From assembly GCA_902776645.1 (NCBI GenBank), contig CACYQT010000010.1, positions 1 through 64,000 on the forward strand: a stretch of 64,000 bases of DNA, given 5' to 3'. Under the pieces are notes generated by a model. It was not told the origin of the DNA, searched no databases, and saw nothing but the letters and a program-made list of their open reading frames with translations. Position 1 is the stretch's first letter. Every line of letters begins with the position of its first letter. Of the stretch, positions 1 through 7,857 are shown one piece after another. The translations under genes and the position numbers were made by a program. The DNA is from an uncultured bacterium (GTDB lineage Bacteria > Verrucomicrobiota > Lentisphaeria > Oligosphaerales > Oligosphaeraceae).

Positions 1-635
1 GTCATCGACTGTTCTTTGGGGAAAGGCTTCCGTGAATGTGAATCCTCCGGCAGCTGATGGATGCGTTTGAACGGGTTGGATCCGACCATCTTGTTTTCAT
101 CGATCAGGACGGTGTAGAGATGCTTCAGGAATGTCAGATGCTTCCCGTGGGTGTTGGCGGACTGGCAGCGGTCCAGATAGGCTTCGGCGTCCGACTGCTT
201 GACGTCGGCCAGACGACGGATATTCTGCGATGCCATGAACTGGCCGAATGCGTCGCAGATATGCCAATACAGATAAGCGGTCGTCCGGATGTCCGGGCGG
301 GCCTCTGTGCAGTTCCTGCAGGAATTGAGGCGACCGTCGCAGGACAGATAGAGCGGCCAGATGTTGGACGCGACCGCCTTGTCATTGGCCAGTTCCGTCT
401 GCGCGGCCTGCGCGGCGGCCTCCGCGTCTTCGATGTCATGCTTGACGCGGCGCATCTGCTCCGCCTTGTCCTTCTCCAGATAGACGGCCATGAGCCGTCT
501 GGCGGCGTCCTTCGCCTTGTCCGGCGACGTGATGGGTTTGCCGTCCAGATCCAGCAGCCTGATCCGGTATTCCTTGAAATTAATCTGGAAGCGTATATAG
601 TAAATCTTGCTTTTGCCGCGAGTATAGAGCTTCAT
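1..635 (-). CDS. tyrosine recombinase / phage-type integrase, N-terminal part (cut by window edge)
   Basis: An open frame runs leftward from an ATG at 635 to the window edge with no stop (about 211 codons). The start is preceded by a GGAGG ribosome site. The first 60 residues look like the small arm-binding domain of phage integrases, beginning MKLYTRGKSKIYYIRF. A charged linker follows, then a SAM-like core-binding domain around residues 120-205 (KQSDAEAYLDRCQSANTHG, then a segment ending NPFKRIHQ). The catalytic domain with the Arg-His-Arg-Tyr residues would lie left of the window, so activity cannot be judged. The gene begins about 120 bases from a tRNA-Leu fragment, the usual place for an integrase beside its attachment site. 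It should excise or integrate the element that extends left. The family call is firm; the type of element (prophage, ICE or genomic island) is unknown. Confidence 0.85.
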   Translation of the reverse strand, partial: MKLYTRGKSKIYYIRFQINFKEYRIRLLDLDGKPITSPDKAKDAARRLMAVYLEKDKAEQMRRVKHDIEDAEAAAQAAQTELANDKAVASNIWPLYLSCDGRLNSCRNCTEARPDIRTTAYLYWHICDAFGQFMASQNIRRLADVKQSDAEAYLDRCQSANTHGKHLTFLKHLYTVLIDENKMVGSNPFKRIHQLPEDSHSRKPFPKEQSM

Positions 636-709
636 ACATTATCCTCCGATGGGGAATAATGTACGGCGTTTTCGTTCGCTTGCTAGTTTTTGAGCCGAAA
701 AACCAGCAA

Positions 710-730
710 AACAGGAACAAAACAGGAACA
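710..730. repeat. possible integrase arm-type direct repeats
   Basis: The decamer AACAGGAACA occurs twice, at 710-719 and 721-730, between the integrase start and the tRNA fragment. Short direct repeats here could be arm-type integrase binding sites. This rests on position only. Confidence 0.3.
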
Positions 731-755
731 ACAAGGGGAAAATGAGTACAGAGAT

Positions 756-810
756 TTGGATTTAGGTTCCAATACCGAAAGGTGTACGGGTTCGAGTCCC
801 GTCTCTCGTA
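756..810 (+). other. 3' fragment of tRNA-Leu(UAG), probable attachment site (attL/attR)
   Basis: The fragment folds as a tRNA-Leu anticodon arm (stem TTGGA/TCCAA at 756-772, anticodon TAG at 763-765), a long variable arm (773-785, GAAA loop), a T arm (ACGGG-TTCGAGT-CCCGT, 786-802), a 3' acceptor strand (CTCTCGT) and a discriminator A at 810. The matching 5' acceptor (ACGAGAG) and a proper D arm are absent upstream, so this is not a complete tRNA gene. A tRNA 3' end next to an integrase is the classic result of site-specific integration: the intact tRNA would sit at the other end of the element, left of this window, and 811 onward would be host sequence. Confidence 0.75.
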
Positions 811-1015
811 CTTATGCTTGATTGCATAAATCGTATTTTTCCCAAAATCGCTGAATAATGATCGATTGTCAGTAGCCGTTTCCTGTCAATTGTTCTTGAA
901 AGCCCGTCGGATCGCCATTTGAATTTGCTCCTGTTTCCGCTTGCGTCGCCATTCGTCATGTAAAAGGCATGACGTTGAATCTTCCAGACTTAATCAAAAT
1001 TTATTCAAATTTACT
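811..1015. other. gap between att fragment and MurF-like gene; nothing recognised
   Basis: About 205 bases of mixed composition. I see no convincing gene, hairpin or repeat. If the att reading is right, this is the host sequence that originally followed the tRNA-Leu gene, or the edge of a second island. Confidence 0.4.
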
Positions 1016-2566
1016 ATGGCTGTCGAGAAAGAATTTTCATTGGAATCGATTGAACACTCGCTTAAGCGCAGAGGTTTTATTCGCGACCTTCTGACGTTGA
1101 AAAAACATATATTCCATCCAAAATTCTCCGTCTCCGTAGAAAAGCTGTGTTCCTATGCAGGTTTGGATTTGGATAAATGCTCCAATTTAACAGCCAAGAC
1201 AAGGCGCAGGAAAGTAATGGCCGTCTGCGCCGTGCAACCGACATTCCAGAAAGGATGCATCTGTATCCAATTATACGAAGACACCGAGGAGGATATGCGC
1301 TGGGCTGTTCGCAACGGTGCGTTGGCGATTGTCGTGAAAAAGGCCATCGATGGTTTGCCTTGCATTGTAAGTAATTCACCCGAAACGGTATATGCCAAAA
1401 TGTGCCGTTATTACCGCAAGCTTTCGGATGCCAAGGCGGTCGCCATCACCGGAAGCATCGGCAAGACGACCACCAAATTCATGATTGATTGTGTGCTTAA
1501 AAAACAGTTCAACACAATTTGCAATCCGACCAATGAAAATGTCATGTTCCAAGTGGGGCACTGCGCGCAGCATATTCCAATGGACGCCCAAATCCTAGTC
1601 CAGGAGATAAGCGAAGGCACGCCGGGCTACACGAGCCTGATGTCGGAGATGGTCGATCCCGACATTGTCGTCATCACAACGATTGACAAATCCCATATGG
1701 AGGCGTTCGGCTCCGGGGAGAAGATCATAGAGGAAGTTTGCTCGATTACGAAGGGGCTTTCACCGGATGCCCGGGTAGTCGTCAACAAGGATGAATTCAA
1801 ATGGTTTGATAAATTGCAAACTCAACATGTCGTCACGGTGTCATTAAATGATCCGTCAGCCGATTTGTCGGCCAATAATATTACCATCACCCATGATGGG
1901 CTGGCTTTTGATGTGCTTGTCAAAGAAAGTAATCAAAAGTATCCGGTCTTGCTGAAAAACATATACGCCATCCATAATGTGGTATCCGCCTTGTCCGCCT
2001 TTGCCGTGGGGTTGCATTTCAAAACAAGTCCCGAATTGATTGTAAGCGGTTTGCAAGAGTTTAAAATGAAGGGGGTAAGACAGAATGTATTACGGACCGC
2101 CGATGATATCACGATATATGCGGATTGCTTCAATGCCGTCGCGACCTCAGTAAAAGCGGCGATCAAAGCGTGTGATCAAATCCCCGTAAACGGAAAAAGA
2201 ATCGCTGTATTGGGCGACGTGGAGGAAGGCGGAAAGGATTCGGAGATGCAGCATGACATGATCGTGCAGTCCGTAAATGAATCACAATTCTCAATTCTTA
2301 TTGCCATCGGGGAGAAAATCCAAAAGGCAATCAATCGAATCCCTGTTGGCGAGCACTGCAAGGTTATTTGCTGCAATGATCATAAAGAGATTCTTGCAGC
2401 GCTTAAGAATCATTGCAGCGGCGGAGATCTGGTTCTTTTTAAAGCTTCGTATGCGTATAAACTGTTCTTATGTATAGCTAAAATGTGGCCATCGCTCGTT
2501 GCCGAAGTCCAGAATGCGGAAAAAGAGGAATATTCCACATGGTGGAATAGAATAAAAATGAGTTAA
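1016..2566 (+). CDS. MurF-like Mur ligase family protein
   Basis: This is a 516-residue ATP-dependent amide ligase with all three Mur ligase domains. The N-terminal substrate domain covers about residues 35-140. The central ATPase carries the P-loop GSIGKTTT (146-153, lysine 150). The C-terminal domain has MurF-type signatures: DCFNA, then IAVLGDVEEGG, then a KASYAYKL version of the usual VKGSRG. MurF adds D-Ala-D-Ala to the UDP-MurNAc tripeptide, but the base composition is far more AT-rich than the surrounding genes. The neighbour is a PP-loop-like protein rather than mur/ddl genes, so a role in an accessory surface polymer or peptide conjugate is more likely than housekeeping peptidoglycan synthesis. 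An upstream in-frame ATG at 941 exists. I prefer 1016 because the extra 25 residues do not resemble the family, but neither start has a clear ribosome site. Confidence 0.8.
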   Translation: MAVEKEFSLESIEHSLKRRGFIRDLLTLKKHIFHPKFSVSVEKLCSYAGLDLDKCSNLTAKTRRRKVMAVCAVQPTFQKGCICIQLYEDTEEDMRWAVRNGALAIVVKKAIDGLPCIVSNSPETVYAKMCRYYRKLSDAKAVAITGSIGKTTTKFMIDCVLKKQFNTICNPTNENVMFQVGHCAQHIPMDAQILVQEISEGTPGYTSLMSEMVDPDIVVITTIDKSHMEAFGSGEKIIEEVCSITKGLSPDARVVVNKDEFKWFDKLQTQHVVTVSLNDPSADLSANNITITHDGLAFDVLVKESNQKYPVLLKNIYAIHNVVSALSAFAVGLHFKTSPELIVSGLQEFKMKGVRQNVLRTADDITIYADCFNAVATSVKAAIKACDQIPVNGKRIAVLGDVEEGGKDSEMQHDMIVQSVNESQFSILIAIGEKIQKAINRIPVGEHCKVICCNDHKEILAALKNHCSGGDLVLFKASYAYKLFLCIAKMWPSLVAEVQNAEKEEYSTWWNRIKMS

Positions 2567-2861
2567 CTGGATGCCCATTACCCTGCGCGGCGGCAAGGCC
2601 GTGCATGATGCGTTCTTCAGAAAGGGATATGAAATCAACGCAAGTTGGATCAATCGGACATTGGTGGTCTTGGGCGCCATATGATACTGATTCGCTTTGA
2701 TTTCATTGTGAACAAATATAAAGATCCAATAATCTGGAGACAAGGGATGACCGACATGAGCCTTTCTCGCGATGTGGCTCGAAAGGTCGATGGTTGAAAG
2801 ATTCTAAGATATGGGCATTGAAAAACATATTGGAATGCTTGCTTAAGGAAGCGAAGAGGCA
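2567..2861. other. gap with small ORF/relics between MurF-like and PP-loop genes
   Basis: Five bases after the MurF-like stop, an ATG at 2571 opens a 37-codon frame ending at 2684 (begins MPITLRGGKAVHD). It is richer in GC than its flanks and has no ribosome site. It may be the tail of a lost gene left by a deletion or insertion. A 16-codon frame follows from about 2747. Neither is convincing as an expressed gene. Confidence 0.3.
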
Positions 2862-4112
2862 ATGATAAAAATCGGACATCCTCAGATTGAAACAAAGGAA
2901 GGAAAGACCTACCTAAAGGCATTTATAAATAATGATGCCGAAAATGTCAATGAATGGCTTTGGTTCGCCACGGATGAAGCATATGGCAAGTACTTTTGCC
3001 AGGAGACATCCGATGCCTTTGTTTTGCCAATGATATTGAGGGCAGTCAAGACTCATCAGGATGTTTATGTCGAATCGGCCATGTCTGAAAGATTGTTTCA
3101 TAACCTGAATGAATCAGTGTTTTATGCAATGTGCAAGACTAATGAAAAAAAGACAGGAGAAAAATATAAAAATATTGTAAAGATTCATTGCGACAATCTC
3201 ATTTCCAAAAGATATGAAAACAACAATTCAGTAGGAACCGGATGTTCACTAGGCGTTGACAGTTTTGCTGTTATCAAACGGTATTTTTTCAATAACGAGA
3301 GCCTGCCATCCTATAAAATTACGCATCTTACATTATTCAATGCAGGCGCGTTCGGTTCAAAAGAAAAAGAAGGAGCTCGGAAATCATTTTTCAATGAGAT
3401 AGAAAGAAGCAAAAAGTTCGCTGACAAATTGGGGCTGCCGTTTGTATGGGTGGATTCCAATATCAGATCTTTCTTTCCTGAATTCAGTTTTGATTGGAGC
3501 CATACCTATTTAAATATGAGCGTTGTTCTTTCAATGCAGAAGCTATGGCGGAAATATCTGTATGCCTCTGGATATTCGGTCGATCATTTGGAATTTGACA
3601 TTGATGACTGTGCCAAATATGAACCGTATTTGATTCCAATGCTATCTACAGAAAACACAGAACTTATTTCTGCGAACATGAATATGCGTCGTAGTGATAA
3701 GGTCGATTTCATTTCCGATGACAAGATGGTGCAGGAGAATTTATATGTATGCCTGAAAGAACAGATACGCAATAATCCCAATTCAAAATACGTATACAAA
3801 GGGAATTATTTGAATTGCGGACAGTGCAAGAAATGTCATCGGACAATGCTCCAATTGGACATTCTCGGGAAAGAAGACTTATATAGAAATATATTCGACT
3901 ATGTAAAATGGCCTAAGGAAAAAGAAGAATATATTGCCGAGGTTGTTGTTGGGAAAGACAAGGATCTGATGTACCATGATTTGTATGAATCAATGCTGGA
4001 ACATGGTTATCCTCTTCCGTTATTCAAACTAAAACTCCTTTACTATAAAATCCATATATCTTGGAAAATACGTTCTGTTTGGCGTAGAATGAAGAAAGCG
4101 TTGCATTTTTAA
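2862..4112 (+). CDS. PP-loop-like (adenine nucleotide alpha-hydrolase superfamily) protein, function unknown
   Basis: The protein has 416 residues. Its core carries GTGCSLGVDSF (126-136), a variant of the PP-loop pyrophosphatase motif SGGxDS with Leu in place of one Gly. A cysteine cluster CxxCxxC (C319, C322, C325, in NCGQCKKCHRTML) recalls the zinc site near the end of QueC/ExsB-type PP-loop enzymes. There is no signal peptide or membrane segment. The C-terminus is basic (KIRSVWRRMKKA). PP-loop enzymes adenylate a carboxylate, carbonyl or amide before attack by N or S; the variant motif may still bind ATP. The gene shares the AT-rich composition of the MurF-like gene and probably forms a cassette with it. 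The start is set by an AGAGG site. The specific reaction cannot be named. Confidence 0.6.
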   Translation: MIKIGHPQIETKEGKTYLKAFINNDAENVNEWLWFATDEAYGKYFCQETSDAFVLPMILRAVKTHQDVYVESAMSERLFHNLNESVFYAMCKTNEKKTGEKYKNIVKIHCDNLISKRYENNNSVGTGCSLGVDSFAVIKRYFFNNESLPSYKITHLTLFNAGAFGSKEKEGARKSFFNEIERSKKFADKLGLPFVWVDSNIRSFFPEFSFDWSHTYLNMSVVLSMQKLWRKYLYASGYSVDHLEFDIDDCAKYEPYLIPMLSTENTELISANMNMRRSDKVDFISDDKMVQENLYVCLKEQIRNNPNSKYVYKGNYLNCGQCKKCHRTMLQLDILGKEDLYRNIFDYVKWPKEKEEYIAEVVVGKDKDLMYHDLYESMLEHGYPLPLFKLKLLYYKIHISWKIRSVWRRMKKALHF

Positions 4113-4143
4113 TTTCACAACCAGATTTAAAGCAGAGGAAACC

Positions 4144-5670
4144 ATGTCCGGCAAATTCAACTCACGCGTCGTGGATCCATGCGCGCTCCAATTCAGGCTT
4201 CTCACCACGCGGCGATATATGCTGGACAATGAACTGACGCTGTCGGAATTTATTCCAGGAGCCGTGGCCCGTCCAAGCCTTCAGAATGCGTTGATGCCAT
4301 ATTGCACGATGCCGCCGACCATATCCTTTGAAAACGGAGCCGTTGTCTTTTCGGAAAACAACGGGCAGATGGCGGAAGGCGTCTTGTTCGTCGGCGCATT
4401 CCATCCAGGCATCCATTTTTCGGCGGATGTGCAATCGCTTTCAGACGGCTCCGCCGCATTGATGGATATCGCGCCTTACGACGGCTCCTTCCGTCTGCGC
4501 GTCCGCGCACAGCCCGGCCGTCCGGTGGAATTCGAAGAGACGTTGAACGGACAGCGGCTCGACGCGAAAGCAGACAATGCGCAACTAGTTCCGCAGACGC
4601 CATTTAGACTATCCGCCATCGTCGCCGGCCCAACCGTTCTTCTCGCCGTGCGCAAAAACGGCACAGTGCGTTTTATGGCCTCCGTGGCGCTTGCCGACGA
4701 GCCGGACATCCGTCGGAAACAATTCGCCGGCTATCTGAAATGCGCGGTCGGCGCGACTTTGCCGCCAAACGGCCAGGCAGTCTTCGGCGGAGCCTCCACC
4801 GCCCTCACGGCAGGCGTCGGGCAAGCGGATTTCCGTATTGTCACCGACGGGCCAGGCTGCCGTCCGTACATGGAAAACGGACGCATGTTCTGCACGTTTT
4901 CGGCCCGTGCAGGCCTGAAATACACGAAATCCGTGGCGAGTTTCGATCCATCGACGTTCGATTTCAAAATGGAGGGAATTCTCCTGACAAACTACGGAGA
5001 CGGCGACGATCTGTTGCGCAACGACGCCGTAAACCATCTTTTCCACGATGCGGACGGCACATGGAAAGGAGTCGGCTGCGGCTGGTCCACAACGGCGCAC
5101 AATCTTGATCCGTCCACCCGCCGCGGCAGCGGACTCATCGTCTGCGAGGCTGATGACAATCCGCTGCACGGCATCCACATCCTGCCTGCGCGGCAACTCG
5201 TCGTCGGAACGGGAAAAAGCGAAGATCCGTACTTCACATTCGATGAAGCCGTCGGAAAATGGCGGCTATCGACCTCCTCCTTCACGCCCGACGGGCTTCG
5301 CGCCTGCCTATGGGAAGCGGACGCATGGGATGGCCCCTATGGACGCATCGCAGGCCCCGTCCCATACAATTCCACCGGCTGCCAGATCATGGATTTCGGC
5401 GGTTCGCGCTATGTCATGACGGCCAATGTGCAACGGCAGCTGCCCATCTACGAATATCCGACGCTCCGCTATCGCGGCGAACTCAATCTCGATTTCAAGC
5501 CTTTCAACCATGAATGCCCCAACGGACGGATTTTCATGGCTTTTGCGGAAACGCCGCCTGGCTGCCCGTACCGCTACATTCTTCTGACGATGGACCGGGA
5601 GAATTTCGCCGGCATGCCGACGCCCAACTGGACCTACGGCGCCATGTATTTCTATGGCGCGAATCCATGA
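4144..5670 (+). CDS. putative five-bladed beta-propeller glycosidase-like protein
   Basis: A 508-residue protein with a good GAGGAAACC ribosome site. Two parts can be seen: an N-terminal half rich in short beta strands (about 50-240), resembling the extra beta-sandwich attached to GH32/GH43-like enzymes, and a C-terminal half (about 240-508) with repeated beta-propeller features such as GWSTTAHNLDPSTRRGSG, YFTFDEAVGKWRL and a strand with SRYVMT. There is no signal peptide, so it may act on imported oligosaccharides. I cannot assign the three acidic catalytic residues with certainty, so the GH32/43/117-like superfamily label is tentative. Composition returns to the GC-rich norm here, marking the right edge of the AT-rich cassette. 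Confidence 0.5.
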   Translation: MSGKFNSRVVDPCALQFRLLTTRRYMLDNELTLSEFIPGAVARPSLQNALMPYCTMPPTISFENGAVVFSENNGQMAEGVLFVGAFHPGIHFSADVQSLSDGSAALMDIAPYDGSFRLRVRAQPGRPVEFEETLNGQRLDAKADNAQLVPQTPFRLSAIVAGPTVLLAVRKNGTVRFMASVALADEPDIRRKQFAGYLKCAVGATLPPNGQAVFGGASTALTAGVGQADFRIVTDGPGCRPYMENGRMFCTFSARAGLKYTKSVASFDPSTFDFKMEGILLTNYGDGDDLLRNDAVNHLFHDADGTWKGVGCGWSTTAHNLDPSTRRGSGLIVCEADDNPLHGIHILPARQLVVGTGKSEDPYFTFDEAVGKWRLSTSSFTPDGLRACLWEADAWDGPYGRIAGPVPYNSTGCQIMDFGGSRYVMTANVQRQLPIYEYPTLRYRGELNLDFKPFNHECPNGRIFMAFAETPPGCPYRYILLTMDRENFAGMPTPNWTYGAMYFYGANP

Positions 5671-5694
5671 GCGATCAAAACACACACAAAAAAT

Positions 5695-5733
5695 CGAGAC
5701 TGTTGCCTGCCTTTGTTTTTAGCAACAGCCTCG
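5695..5733. terminator. hairpin after the propeller gene, probable terminator
   Basis: Arms CGAG-A-CTGTTGC (5695-5706) and GCAACAG-C-CTCG (5722-5733) form an 11-bp stem with one internal mismatch. It lies between convergent genes and so could stop both. No long T-tract follows. The CTGTTGC/GCAACAG core recurs in the terminator at 36807-36857. Confidence 0.5.
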
Positions 5734-5774
5734 TTCATTTCAGTTGAATATGAAATGTCAATAAACTCAGATAG

Positions 5775-6155
5775 TCATCGAAGATTTTCGAAGAAAGAGT
5801 CAGGATCTTCATCCATGGCTTGGGCAAGACGGACAGCAGAACGGCGTGACAACGGCTGCTTGCCCGTTTCATAGGCGCTGATGGTGGCGTGGCTCATGCC
5901 AGCCAAAGTCGCAAGACGTTTCTGCGTCAAACCATGCTTCAGACGCGTTCCGGCTAGAAGGCTTCCAGGCGTGACCGTCTTCCAGTAATCCGTCTCGAGA
6001 ATATCGACCGGATGATCATCATCCTCCGCCGTTGTATCGGAAGGTACGATGATGATGTCGTATTTACTTCTAATGACGTCCATCAACGCGGCGACATCAC
6101 GGTCGGCACCATTGAGGCACAGTTCAATACGGGGCTTTTTCACGACTGCCAACAT
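5775..6155 (-). CDS. XRE-family antitoxin (HigA-like)
   Basis: A 126-residue protein with a helix-turn-helix_3 domain at about residues 68-122 (LKHGLTQKRLATLAGMSHA, then ISAYETGKQPLS). The N-terminal 60 residues do not look like a standard antitoxin; they may be the toxin-neutralising part. The start at 6155 has a GAGGTG site inside the toxin's 3' end, and the two genes overlap by 32 bases, so they are probably translationally coupled. Toxin-first order is typical of higBA modules. The protein should bind and neutralise the toxin and repress the operon through the AT-rich repeats at 6400-6450. Confidence 0.8.
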   Translation of the reverse strand: MLAVVKKPRIELCLNGADRDVAALMDVIRSKYDIIIVPSDTTAEDDDHPVDILETDYWKTVTPGSLLAGTRLKHGLTQKRLATLAGMSHATISAYETGKQPLSRRSAVRLAQAMDEDPDSFFENLR

Positions 6156-6387
6156 AGTACACCTCTATTTCAATAGTTCCATTTTCGCACCGCCAGCAAG
6201 CCACATAGCGGTATCCGAGATGGCAATGGTATGTTTCATCGGACAATTTGGAGTAATTCATCCAAGAAGGCTGGACAGGGCCGTCTTTGATTAGATCGTT
6301 GACTAGTCGGTTAAACTGGTCTCGGACTACCTGCGGCAACTTCTGCAAGTTCCTGATGATTTTCCGTTTGACTGTGACGCGGTACAT
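6124..6387 (-). CDS. RelE/ParE-superfamily toxin (HigB-like)
   Basis: An 87-residue basic protein of typical RelE/ParE size. The N-terminal helices (RKIIRNLQKLPQVVRDQF) and the C-terminal beta-sheet (CHLGYRYVACW, then IEVYYVGSREKAPY) fit the ribosome-dependent mRNA interferase/ParE fold. RelE toxins cut mRNA in the ribosome and ParE toxins poison gyrase; the sequence alone does not decide. It is the first gene of a two-gene operon with the XRE antitoxin. The ribosome site is weak, which fits lower translation of the toxin than of the antitoxin. Confidence 0.8.
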   Translation of the reverse strand: MYRVTVKRKIIRNLQKLPQVVRDQFNRLVNDLIKDGPVQPSWMNYSKLSDETYHCHLGYRYVACWRCENGTIEIEVYYVGSREKAPY

Positions 6388-6399
6388 TGACGATAGCCT

Positions 6400-6455
6400 T
6401 TATTTATCAATAAATTTATTATAATTTATCAGAATTTATCAGAATGTCAATTTAT
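6400..6455 (-). promoter_or_regulatory. promoter/operator of the toxin-antitoxin operon
   Basis: A strongly AT-rich stretch with two direct copies of AATTTATCAG and related TTTATCAATAAATTTATTA inverted repeats sits directly upstream of the toxin start. This is the expected position for autoregulatory binding of an XRE antitoxin and for the operon promoter. Confidence 0.5.
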
Positions 6456-6471
6456 TGAGACAGGCATAAAC

Positions 6472-6506
6472 AAAAAATCCGTCGCACCTTTCGATGCGGC
6501 GGATTT
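6472..6506 (-). terminator. rho-independent terminator of serC
   Basis: On the minus strand a 12-bp stem (6475-6486 with 6495-6506, one G-T pair) is followed by six T. It begins about 25 bases after the serC stop codon. Confidence 0.85.
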
Positions 6507-6532
6507 GCCAATTGTTCGTATTGGATTCAGCG

Positions 6533-7621
6533 TTAGCCGTTGACCTTCGCGAAGTTGTTCATGAAGGCGACCAGAGCTTCGACGCCTTCCAGAGGCATGG
6601 CATTGTAGATGCTGGCGCGGAGACCGCCGACGGCGCGGTGGCCCTTGATGCCGATCAGGCCGGCTTCCTTCGCTTCTTTCACGAATTTCGCTTCGAGTTC
6701 CTCATCACCGCCTTTGATGCGGAACGTGACGTTCATCATGGAACGGGAGGCGGGATCGACCGTACCCGTGTAGAACGGGCAGGCGTCGATGGCGGCGTAC
6801 AGTTTCGCGGCCTTCTCTTCGTTCTTCTTCTGCATGGCGGCAAGACCGCCGTTGGCGATCAGCCAATCGGTGACGAGGCGGATCATGTAGATGCCGAAGG
6901 TGGACGGCGTGTTGAACAGGGAGCCTTTGTCGATATGCGTCGTGTAGCGCAGCATGGTCGGAACCGTCGCGGGGCAACGGGCCGCCAAATCTTTGCGGAT
7001 GATGACGACCACCGTTCCGGACGGACCGATGTTCTTCTGGGCGCCGGCGAAGACAAGACCGAACTTGTTGATGTCAAACGGACGGGCCATGAAATCGGAG
7101 GACATGTCCGCGACAAGCGGAACATTGCCGGTTTCAGGGAAGTACGGATATTCGGAACCGTAGATCGTGTTGTTGCTGCAGATGTGGACGTAGGCCAGAT
7201 TCTGGTCGATCTTCCAGTCTTTGATGCCTTCGATCTTGGAGAATTTGCAGGGTTCGCCGTTGTAGATGAGATCGATTTCATTGCCGAGGATCTTCATTTC
7301 CTTCATGGCCTTGTGGGACCATTCGCCAGTGTCGCAGACGCCGATCTTCTTGCCGGGGATGGCGAGATTCATCGGGACCATCGCGAACTGGAGGCTCGCG
7401 CCGCCCTGAAGGAACAGGACCGCGTAGTCGTCACTGATGTTCAGCAACGAACGGAAATTCGCTTCGGCGGCCTGGATGATTTCATCAAAGGCTTTCGCGC
7501 GATGGCTTTCCTCGATAATGCCATAACCGCAGCCACGATAGTCAACAAACTCTTCCTGAGCCTTCAACATCACTGATTTGGGCAGCACGGCCGGGCCGGC
7601 GTTGAAATTGTAGACAGCCAT
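6533..7621 (-). CDS. serC: phosphoserine aminotransferase
   Basis: A full-length (362-residue) class V PLP aminotransferase that converts 3-phosphohydroxypyruvate and glutamate to phosphoserine in serine (and pyridoxal phosphate) synthesis. It starts with the family signature YNFNAGPAVLP. It has the phosphate-binding GGAS turn (74-77), the PLP lysine K196 in FAGAQKNIGPSG, and the C-terminal GHRAVGGLRASIYNA that binds the substrate phosphate. The start has an AAGGAG site about 8 bases upstream. It is a single-gene unit with its own terminator. No serA or serB is nearby. Confidence 0.97.
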   Translation of the reverse strand: MAVYNFNAGPAVLPKSVMLKAQEEFVDYRGCGYGIIEESHRAKAFDEIIQAAEANFRSLLNISDDYAVLFLQGGASLQFAMVPMNLAIPGKKIGVCDTGEWSHKAMKEMKILGNEIDLIYNGEPCKFSKIEGIKDWKIDQNLAYVHICSNNTIYGSEYPYFPETGNVPLVADMSSDFMARPFDINKFGLVFAGAQKNIGPSGTVVVIIRKDLAARCPATVPTMLRYTTHIDKGSLFNTPSTFGIYMIRLVTDWLIANGGLAAMQKKNEEKAAKLYAAIDACPFYTGTVDPASRSMMNVTFRIKGGDEELEAKFVKEAKEAGLIGIKGHRAVGGLRASIYNAMPLEGVEALVAFMNNFAKVNG

Positions 7622-7857
7622 TTTTGTACTCCTTGGTTCTTTTTACGCGCAAATAGAGATTTTTTTCTCCATTTAATAATCAATAATGAAACAATTAATA
7701 TAATGGGTGAATCTCCATGTACAAGTAAACAGCTTAATGCTGAATATCAAAGAGGAAATTCGGGAGGTTCAGGATCCTCCCACTTCTGCGGTCCCGCAGG
7801 AGCGCAGTCCCCCCGACTAACCACTAGCCACTACCCACTAACCACTAAAAAAGGCAA
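7622..7857. other. serC leader, promoter region and repeat-bearing spacer
   Basis: A minus-strand TATATT-like -10 box (about 7692-7704) probably drives serC. Two hairpins follow: GGGAGG/CCTCCC (7762-7781) and CTGCG/CGCAG around GTCCCGCAGGAG (about 7786-7807), related to the 29-bp repeats at 26482. A CCACTAR heptamer array (7817-7847) ends 10 bases from the GH43 stop codon. I see no gene here. Confidence 0.5.
7817..7847. repeat. short tandem repeat array, CCACTAR heptamer
   Basis: About four degenerate copies of CCACTAR downstream of the GH43 gene. The same heptamer (as TTAGTGG) borders the other end of that gene at 8845 and recurs at 31745 and 45019. Confidence 0.7.

Noticed and set aside
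756-810. complete tRNA-Leu gene
   Set aside because: The 3' two thirds fold well, but no 5' acceptor strand or D arm pairs with it, so it is called a fragment.
2571-2684. 37-codon gene after the MurF-like gene
   Set aside because: No ribosome site, no family resemblance; kept only as a possible relic.
6494-7576. 360-codon plus-strand frame opposite serC
   Set aside because: SerC has all catalytic motifs; the opposite frame has none.
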